Below are positions 25,139-35,048 of a stretch of DNA of 64,000 nucleotides, in pieces. This DNA is from Terriglobales bacterium (GTDB lineage Bacteria; Acidobacteriota; Terriglobia; Terriglobales; Acidobacteriaceae), in contig DASTZZ010000099.1 of the NCBI GenBank assembly GCA_035764005.1, forward strand, positions 1 through 64,000, written 5' to 3'. A program made the translations under genes and the position numbers. Every line of letters starts with the position of its first letter. Position 1 is the first letter of the stretch. A model generated the notes under the pieces. It was not told the origin of the DNA. It made no database searches and saw nothing but the letters and a program-made list of their open reading frames with translations.

Positions 25139-26800
25139 TTAGCTGGGCTTCTTCGCCGCAGCCGCTGGACGCCGGCGAGCCGGAGCCCTTCTCGCTGCTG
25201 GATGATCCGGGATCGGTTTGATCTTGTTCTCATCCACAGTCGGTTCGGTGCCCTGGTAAGTAGCGCCGGCCGGGACGATCCAGAACTCAGCGATCTTGCC
25301 TGCCGTCCCGCCCGAACGGGTTTCGATTCGATTCGGGTCGATGCCCTTGTCGTTCGTGAGGTAGAACTTTGCATCTACCGCGCGCTCGGCGGAGAGGTTC
25401 GGACGCTTCTCGGTCGGATCGGTCGAGCCGACAATGACGAGTTTTGAATCGGGTTCGCGCTGGAGACGGAGAGCCACGTCGTCGAGCACAGCTTTCGCGG
25501 TGTTATCGACGCGCCACGGCTTCGCTTTATTCGGGAACTCGATCTGATTGATTTTGCTCGCCTGCGGCGGCGGCGGTGGCGGCGGTGGCGGAGCCTCGAC
25601 CGTCACAGTCGTTTGCGTGTTCGCGCTCAGGTTGCGGTCATCGGTTACTGTGCTTGTCACCGTAATTGGACCAGGCTGCGCGCCGGTGGTGTTGAGCGTA
25701 GCATTCGGTCCATTCGGCGTCAGGTTGCCGGAACTCGACTCGTGCTTGTAGGTCAGCGGACGATTGTCGGGGCTCTGGCCCTGGCAGCTAATCTGGACGC
25801 TATCGCCAGGACGAACCGTAGTCGGGTTGGCCGAGCAGGAGATCGTCGGCGGCTGGTTCTGCTTCACGCTGAACGTCGCGTTGCAGCTCGCGGTACCTTT
25901 CTTGCCGTCGCTGATGTTGGAGGTGACGGTGTACGAACCAGGCGCAAGTCCCGCCGTATCGACATTGACGGTCGCACCATTGCCGTTCACTTTTCCGCCG
26001 GTCGCGGTGTAGGTGTAGCTGAGCGTTCGCTTGGGATTAAATCCGGAAGGCTGAACAGTAATCTGGACTGGCTCGCCGGCCATCACTTCCGTTGGTTGTG
26101 CCGAGCAGGAGGCGGTCGGCGGAGCAGGAGGCGGACCGAGGGTTCCAAAGTGGAATACCAGACCGCCGCTGATTTTTACCGCGCCCATGTTGTCGCGGAC
26201 GGAGCCAACGCCGGGGCCATTTACGAAACCAAAATTATGGTGGCCATATTCGTACTCAGCCTCAAAGAGACGAATCGAGAGCTTCTTGAATGCCTGCAAG
26301 TCGAAGCCCCCGCCACCTGTGAATCCAAATCCTATGGACTGACCGAATCCGCGGGCTTCTTCGTGATTAATTCCGAAGCTCGCGAGCCCGAACGGGGTAA
26401 GCCCTTCCAAGGGAATGCGGAAGGTTGGGCCGGCCGTGAGCGTATTGATGGTGTTGATATCGCCGAAGTGGTTGCCCGTCTCCACCACGCCGCCGAAGTA
26501 CTTGTTGAACCAGTACGACGCCGCAACCGTGAAACCGGCGGGAATACCCTTATTCCCATTCACCGCTCCATTGGGACTCAGCCATGAGTACCCGGTGAAA
26601 ACGTCCACTTTGGACGGCTGGTTCTCATCGGAGTATGTGCTGGGAGCGGGATTCGCGGGTGGTGCGGGAGCGGTCTGCGCCGCTGCATTATTTGACTGCG
26701 TCGCCGTCCCTTGATCAGATTGCTGCGCCGCCAACCCCACACACGCAGCAACGATTGCCAGCAATAGACGGCCTATAAAACTCGAAAAGCGAGGTGACAT
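25139..26800 (-). CDS. Outer-membrane barrel / Ig-like / OmpA-domain protein
   Basis: A 553-residue envelope protein. The ATG at 26800 follows a GGAGG site and gives a signal peptide (FSSFIGRLLLAIVAACVGLAAQ). Residues 45-235 resemble an OmpA-like eight-strand barrel (VDVFTGYSWLSPNG, YWFNKYFGGVVETGNHF). Two Ig-like/PKD repeats follow (ASCSAQPTEVMAGEPVQITV; ISCSANPTTVRPGDSVQISC), then a run of nine Pro and a C-terminal OmpA-type domain (LVIVGSTDPTEKRPNLSAERAVDAKFYL and DPNRIETRSGG) that should bind peptidoglycan. It probably links the outer membrane to the cell wall. Divergent from the NGP-repeat gene. Confidence 0.87.
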   Translation of the reverse strand: MSPRFSSFIGRLLLAIVAACVGLAAQQSDQGTATQSNNAAAQTAPAPPANPAPSTYSDENQPSKVDVFTGYSWLSPNGAVNGNKGIPAGFTVAASYWFNKYFGGVVETGNHFGDINTINTLTAGPTFRIPLEGLTPFGLASFGINHEEARGFGQSIGFGFTGGGGFDLQAFKKLSIRLFEAEYEYGHHNFGFVNGPGVGSVRDNMGAVKISGGLVFHFGTLGPPPAPPTASCSAQPTEVMAGEPVQITVQPSGFNPKRTLSYTYTATGGKVNGNGATVNVDTAGLAPGSYTVTSNISDGKKGTASCNATFSVKQNQPPTISCSANPTTVRPGDSVQISCQGQSPDNRPLTYKHESSSGNLTPNGPNATLNTTGAQPGPITVTSTVTDDRNLSANTQTTVTVEAPPPPPPPPPQASKINQIEFPNKAKPWRVDNTAKAVLDDVALRLQREPDSKLVIVGSTDPTEKRPNLSAERAVDAKFYLTNDKGIDPNRIETRSGGTAGKIAEFWIVPAGATYQGTEPTVDENKIKPIPDHPAARRAPARRRPAAAAKKPS

Positions 26801-27062
26801 GCGCGTTTCCTCCAAAGAAACAACACGAGAACAGTTTCAAGAGAGACCGATACGGCAGATAGCGAGCCCGAGACCCCAGACTGAAACGGAAATTGTACAG
26901 CATCGTTTATCGTGCTGAAAAGCAAGCGGCTGTCCGGCAAAGCTTCTTTACAAAAAAGCCAGCGCCGCTTTGCGCCAACAATAAAACCAACAGTTCCAAA
27001 AAAGTTCTGCTAACCCCGACTGCGCCCCGAAGTCTATTCGCAGAGACAGGAGGTCTAGTTCG

Positions 27063-27968
27063 ATGCTCCGAACAGGTACTCTGGTTGCACTCGCGTTGTT
27101 CTCATTTGGAACTCTCAGCGGCCGCGTCTACGCCAGCCACCACGGATTAAATGTCAACATCGACGGCAATGAGCCGATAACCACTTGCGATCAGATCCAT
27201 GTGCGTCCCGACGACGGCGAAGTTGCGCGGTCGGAAGACCGGCTCAACCTGCCCGAGACTTCGTCCACAGTGCGCATCCGCGCAGCACAGAACGGCGGAA
27301 TTTTTGTGTACGGAAGCGATCGCAAGGATTTTGCTGTGCTCAACTGCAAGCTTGCCATGGGCGACGAGCAGGCCACGGCGGAAAAGCGATTGCTGACTGT
27401 CAAGACTTCGTTCGAAGGCGGACAGCTGAGCGTGAGCGGACCCGAGGATGGCGATTGGACCTCGTACCTCATCGTGCAGGCGCCGCGTACCAGTTCACTG
27501 TCGCTGAGCGGATTGAATGGTCCGATTTCCTTTTCTGGAATGAGCGGCAAAGTCGAAGTGCAGAACACGAACGGTCCGCTGTCGATCAAAGACTCCTCGG
27601 GCGAGATCAGCGCTGATATCACAAACGGTCCTATCAGTTATGCCGGCAATTCGGGCGATGTCAGGCTGCGCGCCGAGAATGGCCCCATTGCCGTGAAGCT
27701 GGCCGGCACTTCCTGGAATGGGAAGGGGCTGGACGCCGCATCAACTAACGGTCCGCTGGCTCTCAAGGTGCCAAACAACTATATGTCCGGAGTGCTGGTC
27801 CAGACCCGAGGCTACTCGCCATTTCACTGCTCCGGCTGTGAATCGGCACGCAAGGATTTCGATGATGACAACAAGAGTGTCCAATTCGGAACTGGCCCCA
27901 CGGTAGTCAGGCTTTCCACGGTGAACGGGCCAGTGTCGATCAATGAGAATGATCGCGATATGGAATAG
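27063..27968 (+). CDS. Secreted NGP-repeat beta-solenoid protein (DUF4097-like)
   Basis: A 301-residue exported protein; AGGAGG lies ten bases before the ATG and the signal sequence is LRTGTLVALALFSFGTLSG. The C-terminal half has six NGP(I/L/V) motifs spaced about 16-25 residues apart, each followed by a short beta strand and a Gly turn (GLNGPISFSGMSGKVEV, NTNGPLSIKDSSGEI, TNGPISYAGNSGDVRL, ENGPIAVKL, TNGPLALKV, VNGPVSI). This is the pattern of DUF4097/polymer-forming beta-solenoid proteins. Four Cys (two near the N-terminus, and HCSGC late) could form disulfides. Function unknown; adhesion or scaffold role inferred. Confidence 0.82.
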   Translation: MLRTGTLVALALFSFGTLSGRVYASHHGLNVNIDGNEPITTCDQIHVRPDDGEVARSEDRLNLPETSSTVRIRAAQNGGIFVYGSDRKDFAVLNCKLAMGDEQATAEKRLLTVKTSFEGGQLSVSGPEDGDWTSYLIVQAPRTSSLSLSGLNGPISFSGMSGKVEVQNTNGPLSIKDSSGEISADITNGPISYAGNSGDVRLRAENGPIAVKLAGTSWNGKGLDAASTNGPLALKVPNNYMSGVLVQTRGYSPFHCSGCESARKDFDDDNKSVQFGTGPTVVRLSTVNGPVSINENDRDME

Positions 27969-28038
27969 CACGTCACGAGAGATACCTAGATAAACGTTTT
28001 CGCCGGGTCGGCTTTCTGTGCGTTTAAGATGTTTTCCC

Positions 28039-30762
28039 GTGAAACGCAATCGTCTGACTCGGCGACGCTTTCTTGAACTGGGGGCACTTTCGGTCGGAGC
28101 TGTTGGACTCCGCTCTCCTGCCTTATCAGCAGCCGCACAGGAAGGGATCTCGCTCATCTCTGATCCTGACGATCCAATTGCCGCGAGTCAGCCAGTGGCA
28201 TGGGCTCGGCAGGAGTTAACCGCAGCCGTTTCCCAGGCCGGAACTTCCGTCCGGCAGTTTTCCTCCTTCGCTCAAGCGCCGCAATCGGACCACATCGTGG
28301 TTGCTGCAGGAGTTCGCTCTGCCCTTGTCGGAGAAGCCTTGAAGGAGGTAGGTGTGACTCCACCGACTGCGCCGGAATCTCTCGCTGTCGTGCAAGCGAA
28401 ATATAAAGACCGCCCCATTCTGCTCGTCAGCGGAGCCGACGCGCGCGGAGTTATGTACGCGCTGCTCGAACTCGCTGACCGAATTCGACACGGCGAGAAT
28501 CCAATCGGTGTTATTGCCGATCAGAAGACGCTCATAGAACAGCCCTTCAATGAGGTCCGCAGCATTGGGCGTCTGTTCGTTAGCGATGTGCAGGACAAAC
28601 CCTGGTTCAACGATCGCGAAATGTGGCCGGCGTACTTTTCAATGCTGGCAACTCAGCGCATTAATCGCTTTAGTCTCAATCTGGGAATCGGCTTTGATTT
28701 TCTGCAGTATGTTACGGACTCGTATTTCCTCTTTGCTTATCCGTTTCTTCTACAAGTTCCCGGTTATGAAGTGCGTGCTGTGAATCTGCCCGACTCTGAG
28801 CGCGATCACAATCTCGAAATGCTGCAGTTCATCTCGCGCCAAGCGGTAGCTCACGGAATTGACTTTCAACTCGGCATCTGGACGCATGGCTACCAGTGGG
28901 CCGACACGCCGCAGTCCAACTACACCATTTCGGGACTTACTCCAGATAATCACGCTGCCTATTCCCGCGACGCGCTCGCCGCTTTGCTGAAGGCATGCCC
29001 TGATATCAGCGGCGTCACGCTCCGAACTCACGGCGAGAGCGGCGTGCGAGAAGGCAGCTATGACTTCTGGCGAACGGTATTCGACGGAGTTCCCAAATCA
29101 GGACGCCGCGTCGAGATCGATCTCCATCCTAAAGGCCTCGATCAGAAGATGATCGATTCGGCGCTGGCCACAGGCATGCCGGTTAGGCTCTCGCCAAAGT
29201 ACTGGGCCGAGCACATGGGGCTGCCTTACCAGCAGACCGCGATTCGCGAATTGGAAATGCCACGGGAGGCGCCCAAGGATGGCACGTTCTTCGCGCTCAG
29301 CACAGGCTCGCGAATTTTCACGCGTTATGGCTACGCTGATTTCCTGCGCGAGGACCGCCCTTATAGCTTGATCTACCGCATCTGGCCGGGCACCCACCGG
29401 TTTTTGTTGTGGGGTGATCCGGTTTCGACGGCAGCGCACGCCCAAGCGTTCCAATTCTGCGGCAGCAATGGAGTGGAACTGTATGAGCCGTTGTCGTTCA
29501 AAGGCCGGCGCGGCTCCGGCCTGCCGGGAAGCCGCTGTGCTTATGCTGAAGCCTCGCTTAATCCAGACCGAGATTGGCAAAAGTATCTTTATACCTATCG
29601 TGTCTGGGGACGAATGCTTTACAACCCCAACGCCGATCCCGACGTTTGGCGCCGCGAGTTGCGAAAAGATTTCTCAGAGCGTGCCACGGCCGTCGAAGGT
29701 GCTTTGGGCGCCGCCACTCGTATCATTCCACTCATCACGACTGCGCATCTGCCGTCAGCCGCAAACGATACGTACGGTCCGGAGTTCTACACCAACCAAT
29801 CGATCGTCGACGCGAACAAGTACTCTCCCTACGGAGATACTCCTGCTCCGAAAGTATTCGGCAACGTCAGCCCGCTCGATCCAGAACTGTTCGCGCGCAC
29901 GAACGACTTCGCAGCCGAGCTTCTCAAAGGAGAGCATGGAGCGAAGTACAGTCCGATCGAAGTCGCGCAGTGGCTTGAGGATCTAGCCGCCCTCGCCGCG
30001 ACACATCTGGCTGAAGCGGAGAAGGGAAGCGCTCGAAACACGCCGGAGCTCCGCCGGCTCTCGGCAGACGTGAAAATCCAAATTGGGATTGGAACATTCT
30101 TCGCCGCCAAACTCCGCGCGGCTACGCTGTACGCGATCTACGAGCAATCGGGCAGTCGCACTGCGCTGGAACACGCGGTGAGGATGTACAGCCAGGCGCG
30201 TGATACATGGAAAGGTTTCACCAATGACGCGACGGGGGTCTATGTGAAGGACATCACCTACGGTCCTCGCCCATATCAGCGCGGCCACTGGAGTGATCGT
30301 CTCGCCGCAATCGAAGAGGATGTTGTGGAAATGGCCAAGCGGCTCGAAGGAGCGTCGTCAACGACCAACAGTTCGGAGAACGTGAGCGCAGCCGTTGCCG
30401 AGGCACTTGGCCGGCCGCGCAGGGACGTAATTCAGTGCAACCACGTTCCTCCGCCGAACTTTGTCCCGAGACAGGAGCTGCCGATCGTCGTCACGATCGC
30501 ACAGTCGCAGGTTCCCATTTCGGTCTTACTGCGCTACCGACATGTGAATCAGGCGGAGCGTTATCAGTCGCTCGAAATGCGGCTCAATGGTGAGAATCGC
30601 GAGGCGGCAATTCCAGCGAGCTATACAGACTCAGTGTTTCCAATTCAGTACTACTTTGAGTTAAGAACAAACCAGAGATCGTGGCTCTATCCGGGGCTCG
30701 GCATGCAGCTCAACAATCAGCCCTATTTCGTAGTGCGTTCCGGAAAGCTGCGGTCGAGCTAA
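28039..30762 (+). CDS. Tat-exported glycoside-hydrolase-like protein
   Basis: A 907-residue exported protein. I use the GTG at 28039 because it gives a clean twin-arginine signal (RLTRRRFLELGALSVGAVGL); a GTG at 28018 adds seven residues. An N-terminal domain (HIVVAAGVRSALVGEAL, GADARGVMYALLELADRI) resembles the accessory domain before the barrel in GH20/GH67/GH84-type enzymes. The middle, from RSIGRLFVSDVQDKPWFND to SPKYWAEHMGLPYQQ and LIYRIWPGTHRFLLWGDP, has alpha-glucuronidase-like TIM-barrel character with acidic residues, but the catalytic pair cannot be fixed. The C-terminal part is helical and ends in a beta-rich domain. Export should use the TatAC at 17.6 kb. Probably a polysaccharide-degrading enzyme. 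Confidence 0.8.
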   Translation: MKRNRLTRRRFLELGALSVGAVGLRSPALSAAAQEGISLISDPDDPIAASQPVAWARQELTAAVSQAGTSVRQFSSFAQAPQSDHIVVAAGVRSALVGEALKEVGVTPPTAPESLAVVQAKYKDRPILLVSGADARGVMYALLELADRIRHGENPIGVIADQKTLIEQPFNEVRSIGRLFVSDVQDKPWFNDREMWPAYFSMLATQRINRFSLNLGIGFDFLQYVTDSYFLFAYPFLLQVPGYEVRAVNLPDSERDHNLEMLQFISRQAVAHGIDFQLGIWTHGYQWADTPQSNYTISGLTPDNHAAYSRDALAALLKACPDISGVTLRTHGESGVREGSYDFWRTVFDGVPKSGRRVEIDLHPKGLDQKMIDSALATGMPVRLSPKYWAEHMGLPYQQTAIRELEMPREAPKDGTFFALSTGSRIFTRYGYADFLREDRPYSLIYRIWPGTHRFLLWGDPVSTAAHAQAFQFCGSNGVELYEPLSFKGRRGSGLPGSRCAYAEASLNPDRDWQKYLYTYRVWGRMLYNPNADPDVWRRELRKDFSERATAVEGALGAATRIIPLITTAHLPSAANDTYGPEFYTNQSIVDANKYSPYGDTPAPKVFGNVSPLDPELFARTNDFAAELLKGEHGAKYSPIEVAQWLEDLAALAATHLAEAEKGSARNTPELRRLSADVKIQIGIGTFFAAKLRAATLYAIYEQSGSRTALEHAVRMYSQARDTWKGFTNDATGVYVKDITYGPRPYQRGHWSDRLAAIEEDVVEMAKRLEGASSTTNSSENVSAAVAEALGRPRRDVIQCNHVPPPNFVPRQELPIVVTIAQSQVPISVLLRYRHVNQAERYQSLEMRLNGENREAAIPASYTDSVFPIQYYFELRTNQRSWLYPGLGMQLNNQPYFVVRSGKLRSS

Positions 30763-30786
30763 GAGTAGTGCTGTGCTGGAGCCTGT

Positions 30787-33700
30787 CTACCACCCTGGAA
30801 GCAGCGTGAACTGCCACACGTGATCCTGCAGCGGACGATTGTGCGGCCGGGCGTAGCTGACCTCACCAACAGCAAAGCCAAGGATATTGAAGCGCAGGAA
30901 TCCGCCAATGCTACTCACCGTTTTCGTTGGACCACCAGTGAAGCCCAGATCTTGCAGTTTGCCCCAGGCAACACCCGCGTCGTAGAACGGACCAATCTCC
31001 ACCGGCGGTACTCCCGTTGTGTGTGGGATCAACCCCAAAGGACCGAGGAGTTCCGTCCGCAGCTCCGCGTTGGCTACGGCGATGCGGCTGCCTATGAGTT
31101 GATCGAACACAGGACAGTCCCCGGTTTGACTGAAGCTGGCGCCGCATTCGTTTGGCGAGATGGAATTGATGTTGTAGCCGCGCACGAACTCCGGATAACC
31201 AAGATAAAGAGGCTGCAGGCGCTGGTCCTCGGAATCGCCGCCGTAACGGCCGTAATGCAGCACCCGTCCGGCCAGAGATACTGAACGCGCCAGATGAAAG
31301 TAGCGGCGGTAGTCGAGCAGGAGATTGGAGAAGTTCAATGTGCCGCCGTTCACACCAGCCTGGAAGCGATAGCGCTGTCCAGCGATAGGACTCACGCCGG
31401 CGAATATCGACGTGTCATAGACTAGCGCCGCTGAGGTCGTGCCCTCGTTCAGTGCTCCCAAAGTGGGAATATCCTGCGTCTGACGAGCCAGCAAATTCCC
31501 AAACACGTCAAACACTTCAGTATCCGCCTGGGCTGCAAAGCCGATGTTCTCGTATCCGCCGCTGAACTCCAGCCGCTGCGCGCGGTTGAACGGATACTGC
31601 AGGTAGGCCGTTGCGGGCCGATTCTCCTGCCATGTAGTAATGACCTGCTGAAAAAAGATGGGAGTTCCGTCAGATGCAACTCCCTGCGCGACGCCAGCAC
31701 TGCCACTGACGTACGGAACCTGTCCGCCGGTGAGTCCCCAGGTGAAACGATGGCGATTGTTTTCGTAGTTCACCAATCCGGTGAGATTGCGCACGAAGTT
31801 CTGCGTGCCGTTGTCGGTGATGGCTTCGCCGACGACGTTTACCTGGTGATAGTTCAGCATGTCGCTGAAATGAAGCTGTGTGCCGCCGCCAAAGCTGGTT
31901 CCGAAGGTGCTTTGACCGGCGAAAAAGCTGGGCGGCGCCACGTAGTCAAGACTGAGATGTGAATGGTAAGGCACGCTGCGGAAGTTCGCCGAGGCGACGA
32001 GACCTGTGCCTGCATCGCGCAGATACGCCTCGACATTGCTCTGCCGGCGCGCGTGAGGCGGCAGCAGCGCCGGAAGCAGGTCCGCGACTGCCTTTATTTC
32101 TCTCGTTGAAGGAGACTGCGGCGAATCGATGCGTTCGATGTGGAAGTCGCCTTTCACGAAGGCGCTGTACACAAGCGTGCCCGACTTTGCCGCGACCGTG
32201 AACGCGGGGCTCGTTCCAGTCACTCCGCTTACGCCGGTCTGGACATTTGTGACCTGCGCCGCCTCGCCTCCCGAAACGGGAACACGATAGAGGTTGGCGA
32301 TCCCATTCGCGTTCGAGAGGAAGTAGACAGACGATCCATCGGGCGACCACTGCGGATTCATGCTGTCGCCGGTCTGCAATGTGGGAAGCTCGCGGATGTT
32401 CCCAGAGGCTACATCGAGCAGCGCGAGTCGATAGCGGCCCATGGCGAGATCGTCGAGTTGACTGGTGAAGCGATCGGTCGCGAAAGCAATCGTCCGACCG
32501 TCCGGCGACCACGCCGGCTGAAGATCGGCGTAAGCATCCTTCGTCAGTTGCTTCACCGCTCCAGTTTTCACATCAACCGTGAAAAGATCCGCGAGTCCCC
32601 CGACATTGGCTGAGATCGCAATCTGGCTGCCGTCGGGCGACCACGTCGGGTTCAGCACCTCGCCCAAGTGCGTGAAGGGAATGTGCCGCGTGATCTTGCC
32701 TTTCTGCACGTCGTAGATGGACAACTCGGCTTTACCGCCGGTGACGTTCGCGAATGCAAACTGGCGCCCATCGGAGTTCCATGCGCCTGCGGAGTTCACG
32801 AACTCAAGATTCACAAAGTGGGGGCTGATCGCAGTCGAGGTGATCTTGCGAAGTACGCTTCCCGTTTCGGCATCGGCTTCGTAGAGATCGATGGAGAAGA
32901 GCCCCTTCGCCGAAAAGAACATCAACTGCTTGCCGTCAGGACTGATCGCCGGACTTACGTTATAGGGGCCTCCGTGCTTCTTCGGAGAGATAAGCAGTCG
33001 TCCTTCTTCATCCGCGGGAGTCGTAGCTGCGAGGATCGGCCGCTCGGCATCGATCATTGCCGATTTCCATTGCTCAGAAAGCGCATCTTCGCCTTCATGC
33101 GCGACGGCTGCGATGGCAGCCTTTGCTCCACCGCGACTGGCAGCTCGCAGCATTTCCCCGACGGCGCGATCGCCGTACTTGCCGCCGACAAAAGCCCAGA
33201 ATGCCTGGCCCCAGCGGTAGGGAAAATACTTGGGATTGTCGAGGTCCTTAATACGTGGAATTTTGTTTTCCTGCACTGCGTCGCGCAGCCACATCGCCGT
33301 GTTGGGGTCGACCGGACCAATCGACAGATACTCGGCCATGCCCTCAATAAACCAAAGCGGCAGGTTGGAAGCGGCAGGCATTTGCCCAAAAAGGGAAGAG
33401 CCTCTCTTCGTGATGTCGTACTGAAAAGCATGAACCAGTTCATGGCCGAGGACGTGATCGGTGTCGGAGAGAGGCCCGGCAAGAGGCATAACAACGCGTC
33501 GTCGCAGCGGCTCCGTTACGCCGCCAACGGACTCGCCGAGCATCTCAGGAATGACGGTCGTTCCTGAGAAGTCGGCATGATTCGCGTATACGATGACCGG
33601 CTGGCGCGATGAGAGCTGATGCCCAAGAATTCCCGACAGCCGCGTGTACCAGCGCTCGGCCATGCGTCCAACTTCGTCGATCGCAGGCTTTTCCTGATCG

Positions 33701-33855
33701 TAGTAATAGATGTCGAAGTGCTGCGTCTTCAGAACTTTGAAATCCAAGGTTCGATATCGAACCTGGTTTTGTCCGAAATACTCCTGTGCAATTAGAGATG
33801 GGCTGATTAGAAAAAGTACGGCCAGAAGAAGTCGGGCAAGCCACTCACGATCCAT
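30787..33855 (-). CDS. Zincin / TolB-like propeller / outer-membrane barrel protein
   Basis: A 1022-residue exported protein with three parts. After a signal sequence (LLLAVLFLISPSLIAQ), an MA-like metallopeptidase domain carries HELVHAFQYD (HExxH) at about residue 138. The middle, about 285-600, has PD40/TolB blades such as YNVSPAISPDGKQLMFFS, NPTWSPDGSQIAIS, QPAWSPDGRTIAFATD and NPQWSPDGSSVYFLS. The last 350 residues alternate polar and hydrophobic strands (LDYVAPPSFFAG..., PLYLGYPEFVRGYN) and end in QFTLLPGW, consistent with an Omp85-like or other barrel with an aromatic terminus. GGGGGA precedes the ATG. It lies downstream of lacI on the same strand. Role inferred: surface or outer-membrane protease/assembly factor. 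Confidence 0.87.
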   Translation of the reverse strand: MDREWLARLLLAVLFLISPSLIAQEYFGQNQVRYRTLDFKVLKTQHFDIYYYDQEKPAIDEVGRMAERWYTRLSGILGHQLSSRQPVIVYANHADFSGTTVIPEMLGESVGGVTEPLRRRVVMPLAGPLSDTDHVLGHELVHAFQYDITKRGSSLFGQMPAASNLPLWFIEGMAEYLSIGPVDPNTAMWLRDAVQENKIPRIKDLDNPKYFPYRWGQAFWAFVGGKYGDRAVGEMLRAASRGGAKAAIAAVAHEGEDALSEQWKSAMIDAERPILAATTPADEEGRLLISPKKHGGPYNVSPAISPDGKQLMFFSAKGLFSIDLYEADAETGSVLRKITSTAISPHFVNLEFVNSAGAWNSDGRQFAFANVTGGKAELSIYDVQKGKITRHIPFTHLGEVLNPTWSPDGSQIAISANVGGLADLFTVDVKTGAVKQLTKDAYADLQPAWSPDGRTIAFATDRFTSQLDDLAMGRYRLALLDVASGNIRELPTLQTGDSMNPQWSPDGSSVYFLSNANGIANLYRVPVSGGEAAQVTNVQTGVSGVTGTSPAFTVAAKSGTLVYSAFVKGDFHIERIDSPQSPSTREIKAVADLLPALLPPHARRQSNVEAYLRDAGTGLVASANFRSVPYHSHLSLDYVAPPSFFAGQSTFGTSFGGGTQLHFSDMLNYHQVNVVGEAITDNGTQNFVRNLTGLVNYENNRHRFTWGLTGGQVPYVSGSAGVAQGVASDGTPIFFQQVITTWQENRPATAYLQYPFNRAQRLEFSGGYENIGFAAQADTEVFDVFGNLLARQTQDIPTLGALNEGTTSAALVYDTSIFAGVSPIAGQRYRFQAGVNGGTLNFSNLLLDYRRYFHLARSVSLAGRVLHYGRYGGDSEDQRLQPLYLGYPEFVRGYNINSISPNECGASFSQTGDCPVFDQLIGSRIAVANAELRTELLGPLGLIPHTTGVPPVEIGPFYDAGVAWGKLQDLGFTGGPTKTVSSIGGFLRFNILGFAVGEVSYARPHNRPLQDHVWQFTLLPGW

Positions 33856-33999
33856 CTCATCCCCCGGGAACCTACTGCGAGTGCTAGAAGGGATGTGCTC
33901 GCAAAGAGCAATGTTGCACAGTTCTCAAGTGACAGTTTGTGCCATTTCGTTGCTGTTCACGCCATTCAGGACGTGAGCTGGACTGGCGCTCGCGCGTAC

Positions 34000-35043
34000 T
34001 CATGAACCGCAGCCACAAGAATTTCGAATGGTCAATTCCGTAGGCAGCTTGATTCGGACCGACGTGCGGGGATTCTCTTTCTGGTCAAAGAGGAGTTCGG
34101 CCGAGCGTCGACCCAATAATGCGACTGGCTGTTTCACGACCGTCAAGCTCGGCGAGAATGCAGATGCGAGATCAAAGTCATCGAAGCAAGCTAAGGCAAC
34201 ATCTTTGGGAATTTGTAAGTTCTCTTCGCCTAGCAGGTGGAGGAGTCGGACCGTAGCCACGGAGTTAAGCGTAAAGATCGCTTCAGCTCCGTTCTTTCCC
34301 GATAAGAATCTATGCAGGGCAGGGTGCTCAATATCTTGCTCGATGCCCGCGATGAGTTCCATTCGCGCGCACCCAGCACGATCCACCGCTTCTCGATACC
34401 CGAGCAGACGCCGCGAGATCGTGTGAAGATGAGCCTTGGCTCCCACTGCAAGAATTCTTTTGTAGCCATGACCGAGGAGATGCTCGACCGCTAGGCGGGC
34501 ACCCTCGCGGTTAGTGACCGCCACCGCGGGTATTTCCCTATTCGGAATCGGCTGATCGAAGGCGATGACCGGCAGGTTGTGTGTGTTGAGATTTGCCAGA
34601 TATGCGCTGCGTTGATCCGCCGGCATAACGATCAGACCCTCGATCTGCCGGCGCAGCAAAATCTCAATCTGCGCCTGTTCCGTTTGCGGAGAACCATCCG
34701 AGCATGTCAATACGACTGTGTAGTTCCTTTCCCGCGCAACCTGCATGACGGCGTGAATGGCCGCGGCCGTGAACGGGTCGGAGATGTCGGGAACAATCAT
34801 TCCGATAATGGACGAAGCGCGCGTCTTGAGGCCGCGCGCCAGCAGGTTCGGGTGGTAACCCAGACGGTCCATCACCGCGCGCACGCGCTCGGCAGTGACG
34901 TCACTCACATCGGGTTCGTTATTGAGGACGCGAGAGGCCGTCTTCAGGGATACTCCGGCGTATTTCGCGACGTCGACGAGTGTCGCCTTTCCATTCCTGC
35001 CATTCTGCAAATGCAATGCGATCTCCGGGAGCGAATGCTTCAT
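34000..35043 (-). CDS. LacI-family transcriptional regulator
   Basis: A 347-residue repressor. The N-terminal helix-turn-helix is TLVDVAKYAGVSLKTASRVLN (about 21-41), followed by the hinge helix LGYHPNLLARGLKTR and a periplasmic-binding-protein-like effector domain (SIIGMIVPDISDPFTAAAIHAVMQ; IEGLIVMPADQRS; NREGARLAVEHLLGHGYKRIL). Three Cys are near or at the C-terminus (CFDDF, NSCGCGS). A perfect palindrome, the operator at 35049-35060, is six bases before its ATG, so it should repress itself. It is divergent from the TonB receptor, which has the same site. The ligand is probably a sugar or glycan breakdown product. Confidence 0.95.
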   Translation of the reverse strand: MKHSLPEIALHLQNGRNGKATLVDVAKYAGVSLKTASRVLNNEPDVSDVTAERVRAVMDRLGYHPNLLARGLKTRASSIIGMIVPDISDPFTAAAIHAVMQVARERNYTVVLTCSDGSPQTEQAQIEILLRRQIEGLIVMPADQRSAYLANLNTHNLPVIAFDQPIPNREIPAVAVTNREGARLAVEHLLGHGYKRILAVGAKAHLHTISRRLLGYREAVDRAGCARMELIAGIEQDIEHPALHRFLSGKNGAEAIFTLNSVATVRLLHLLGEENLQIPKDVALACFDDFDLASAFSPSLTVVKQPVALLGRRSAELLFDQKENPRTSVRIKLPTELTIRNSCGCGS

Positions 35044-35048
35044 CTTCC

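Noticed and set aside
25613-26587. Plus-strand frame of 324 codons opposite the OmpA-like gene
   Set aside because: Arg/Gly/Ala-biased shadow of a gene with signal peptide and OmpA motif.
32668-33567. Plus-strand frame of 299 codons opposite the zincin/propeller gene
   Set aside because: Shadow; opposite strand carries the HExxH and WSPDG motifs.
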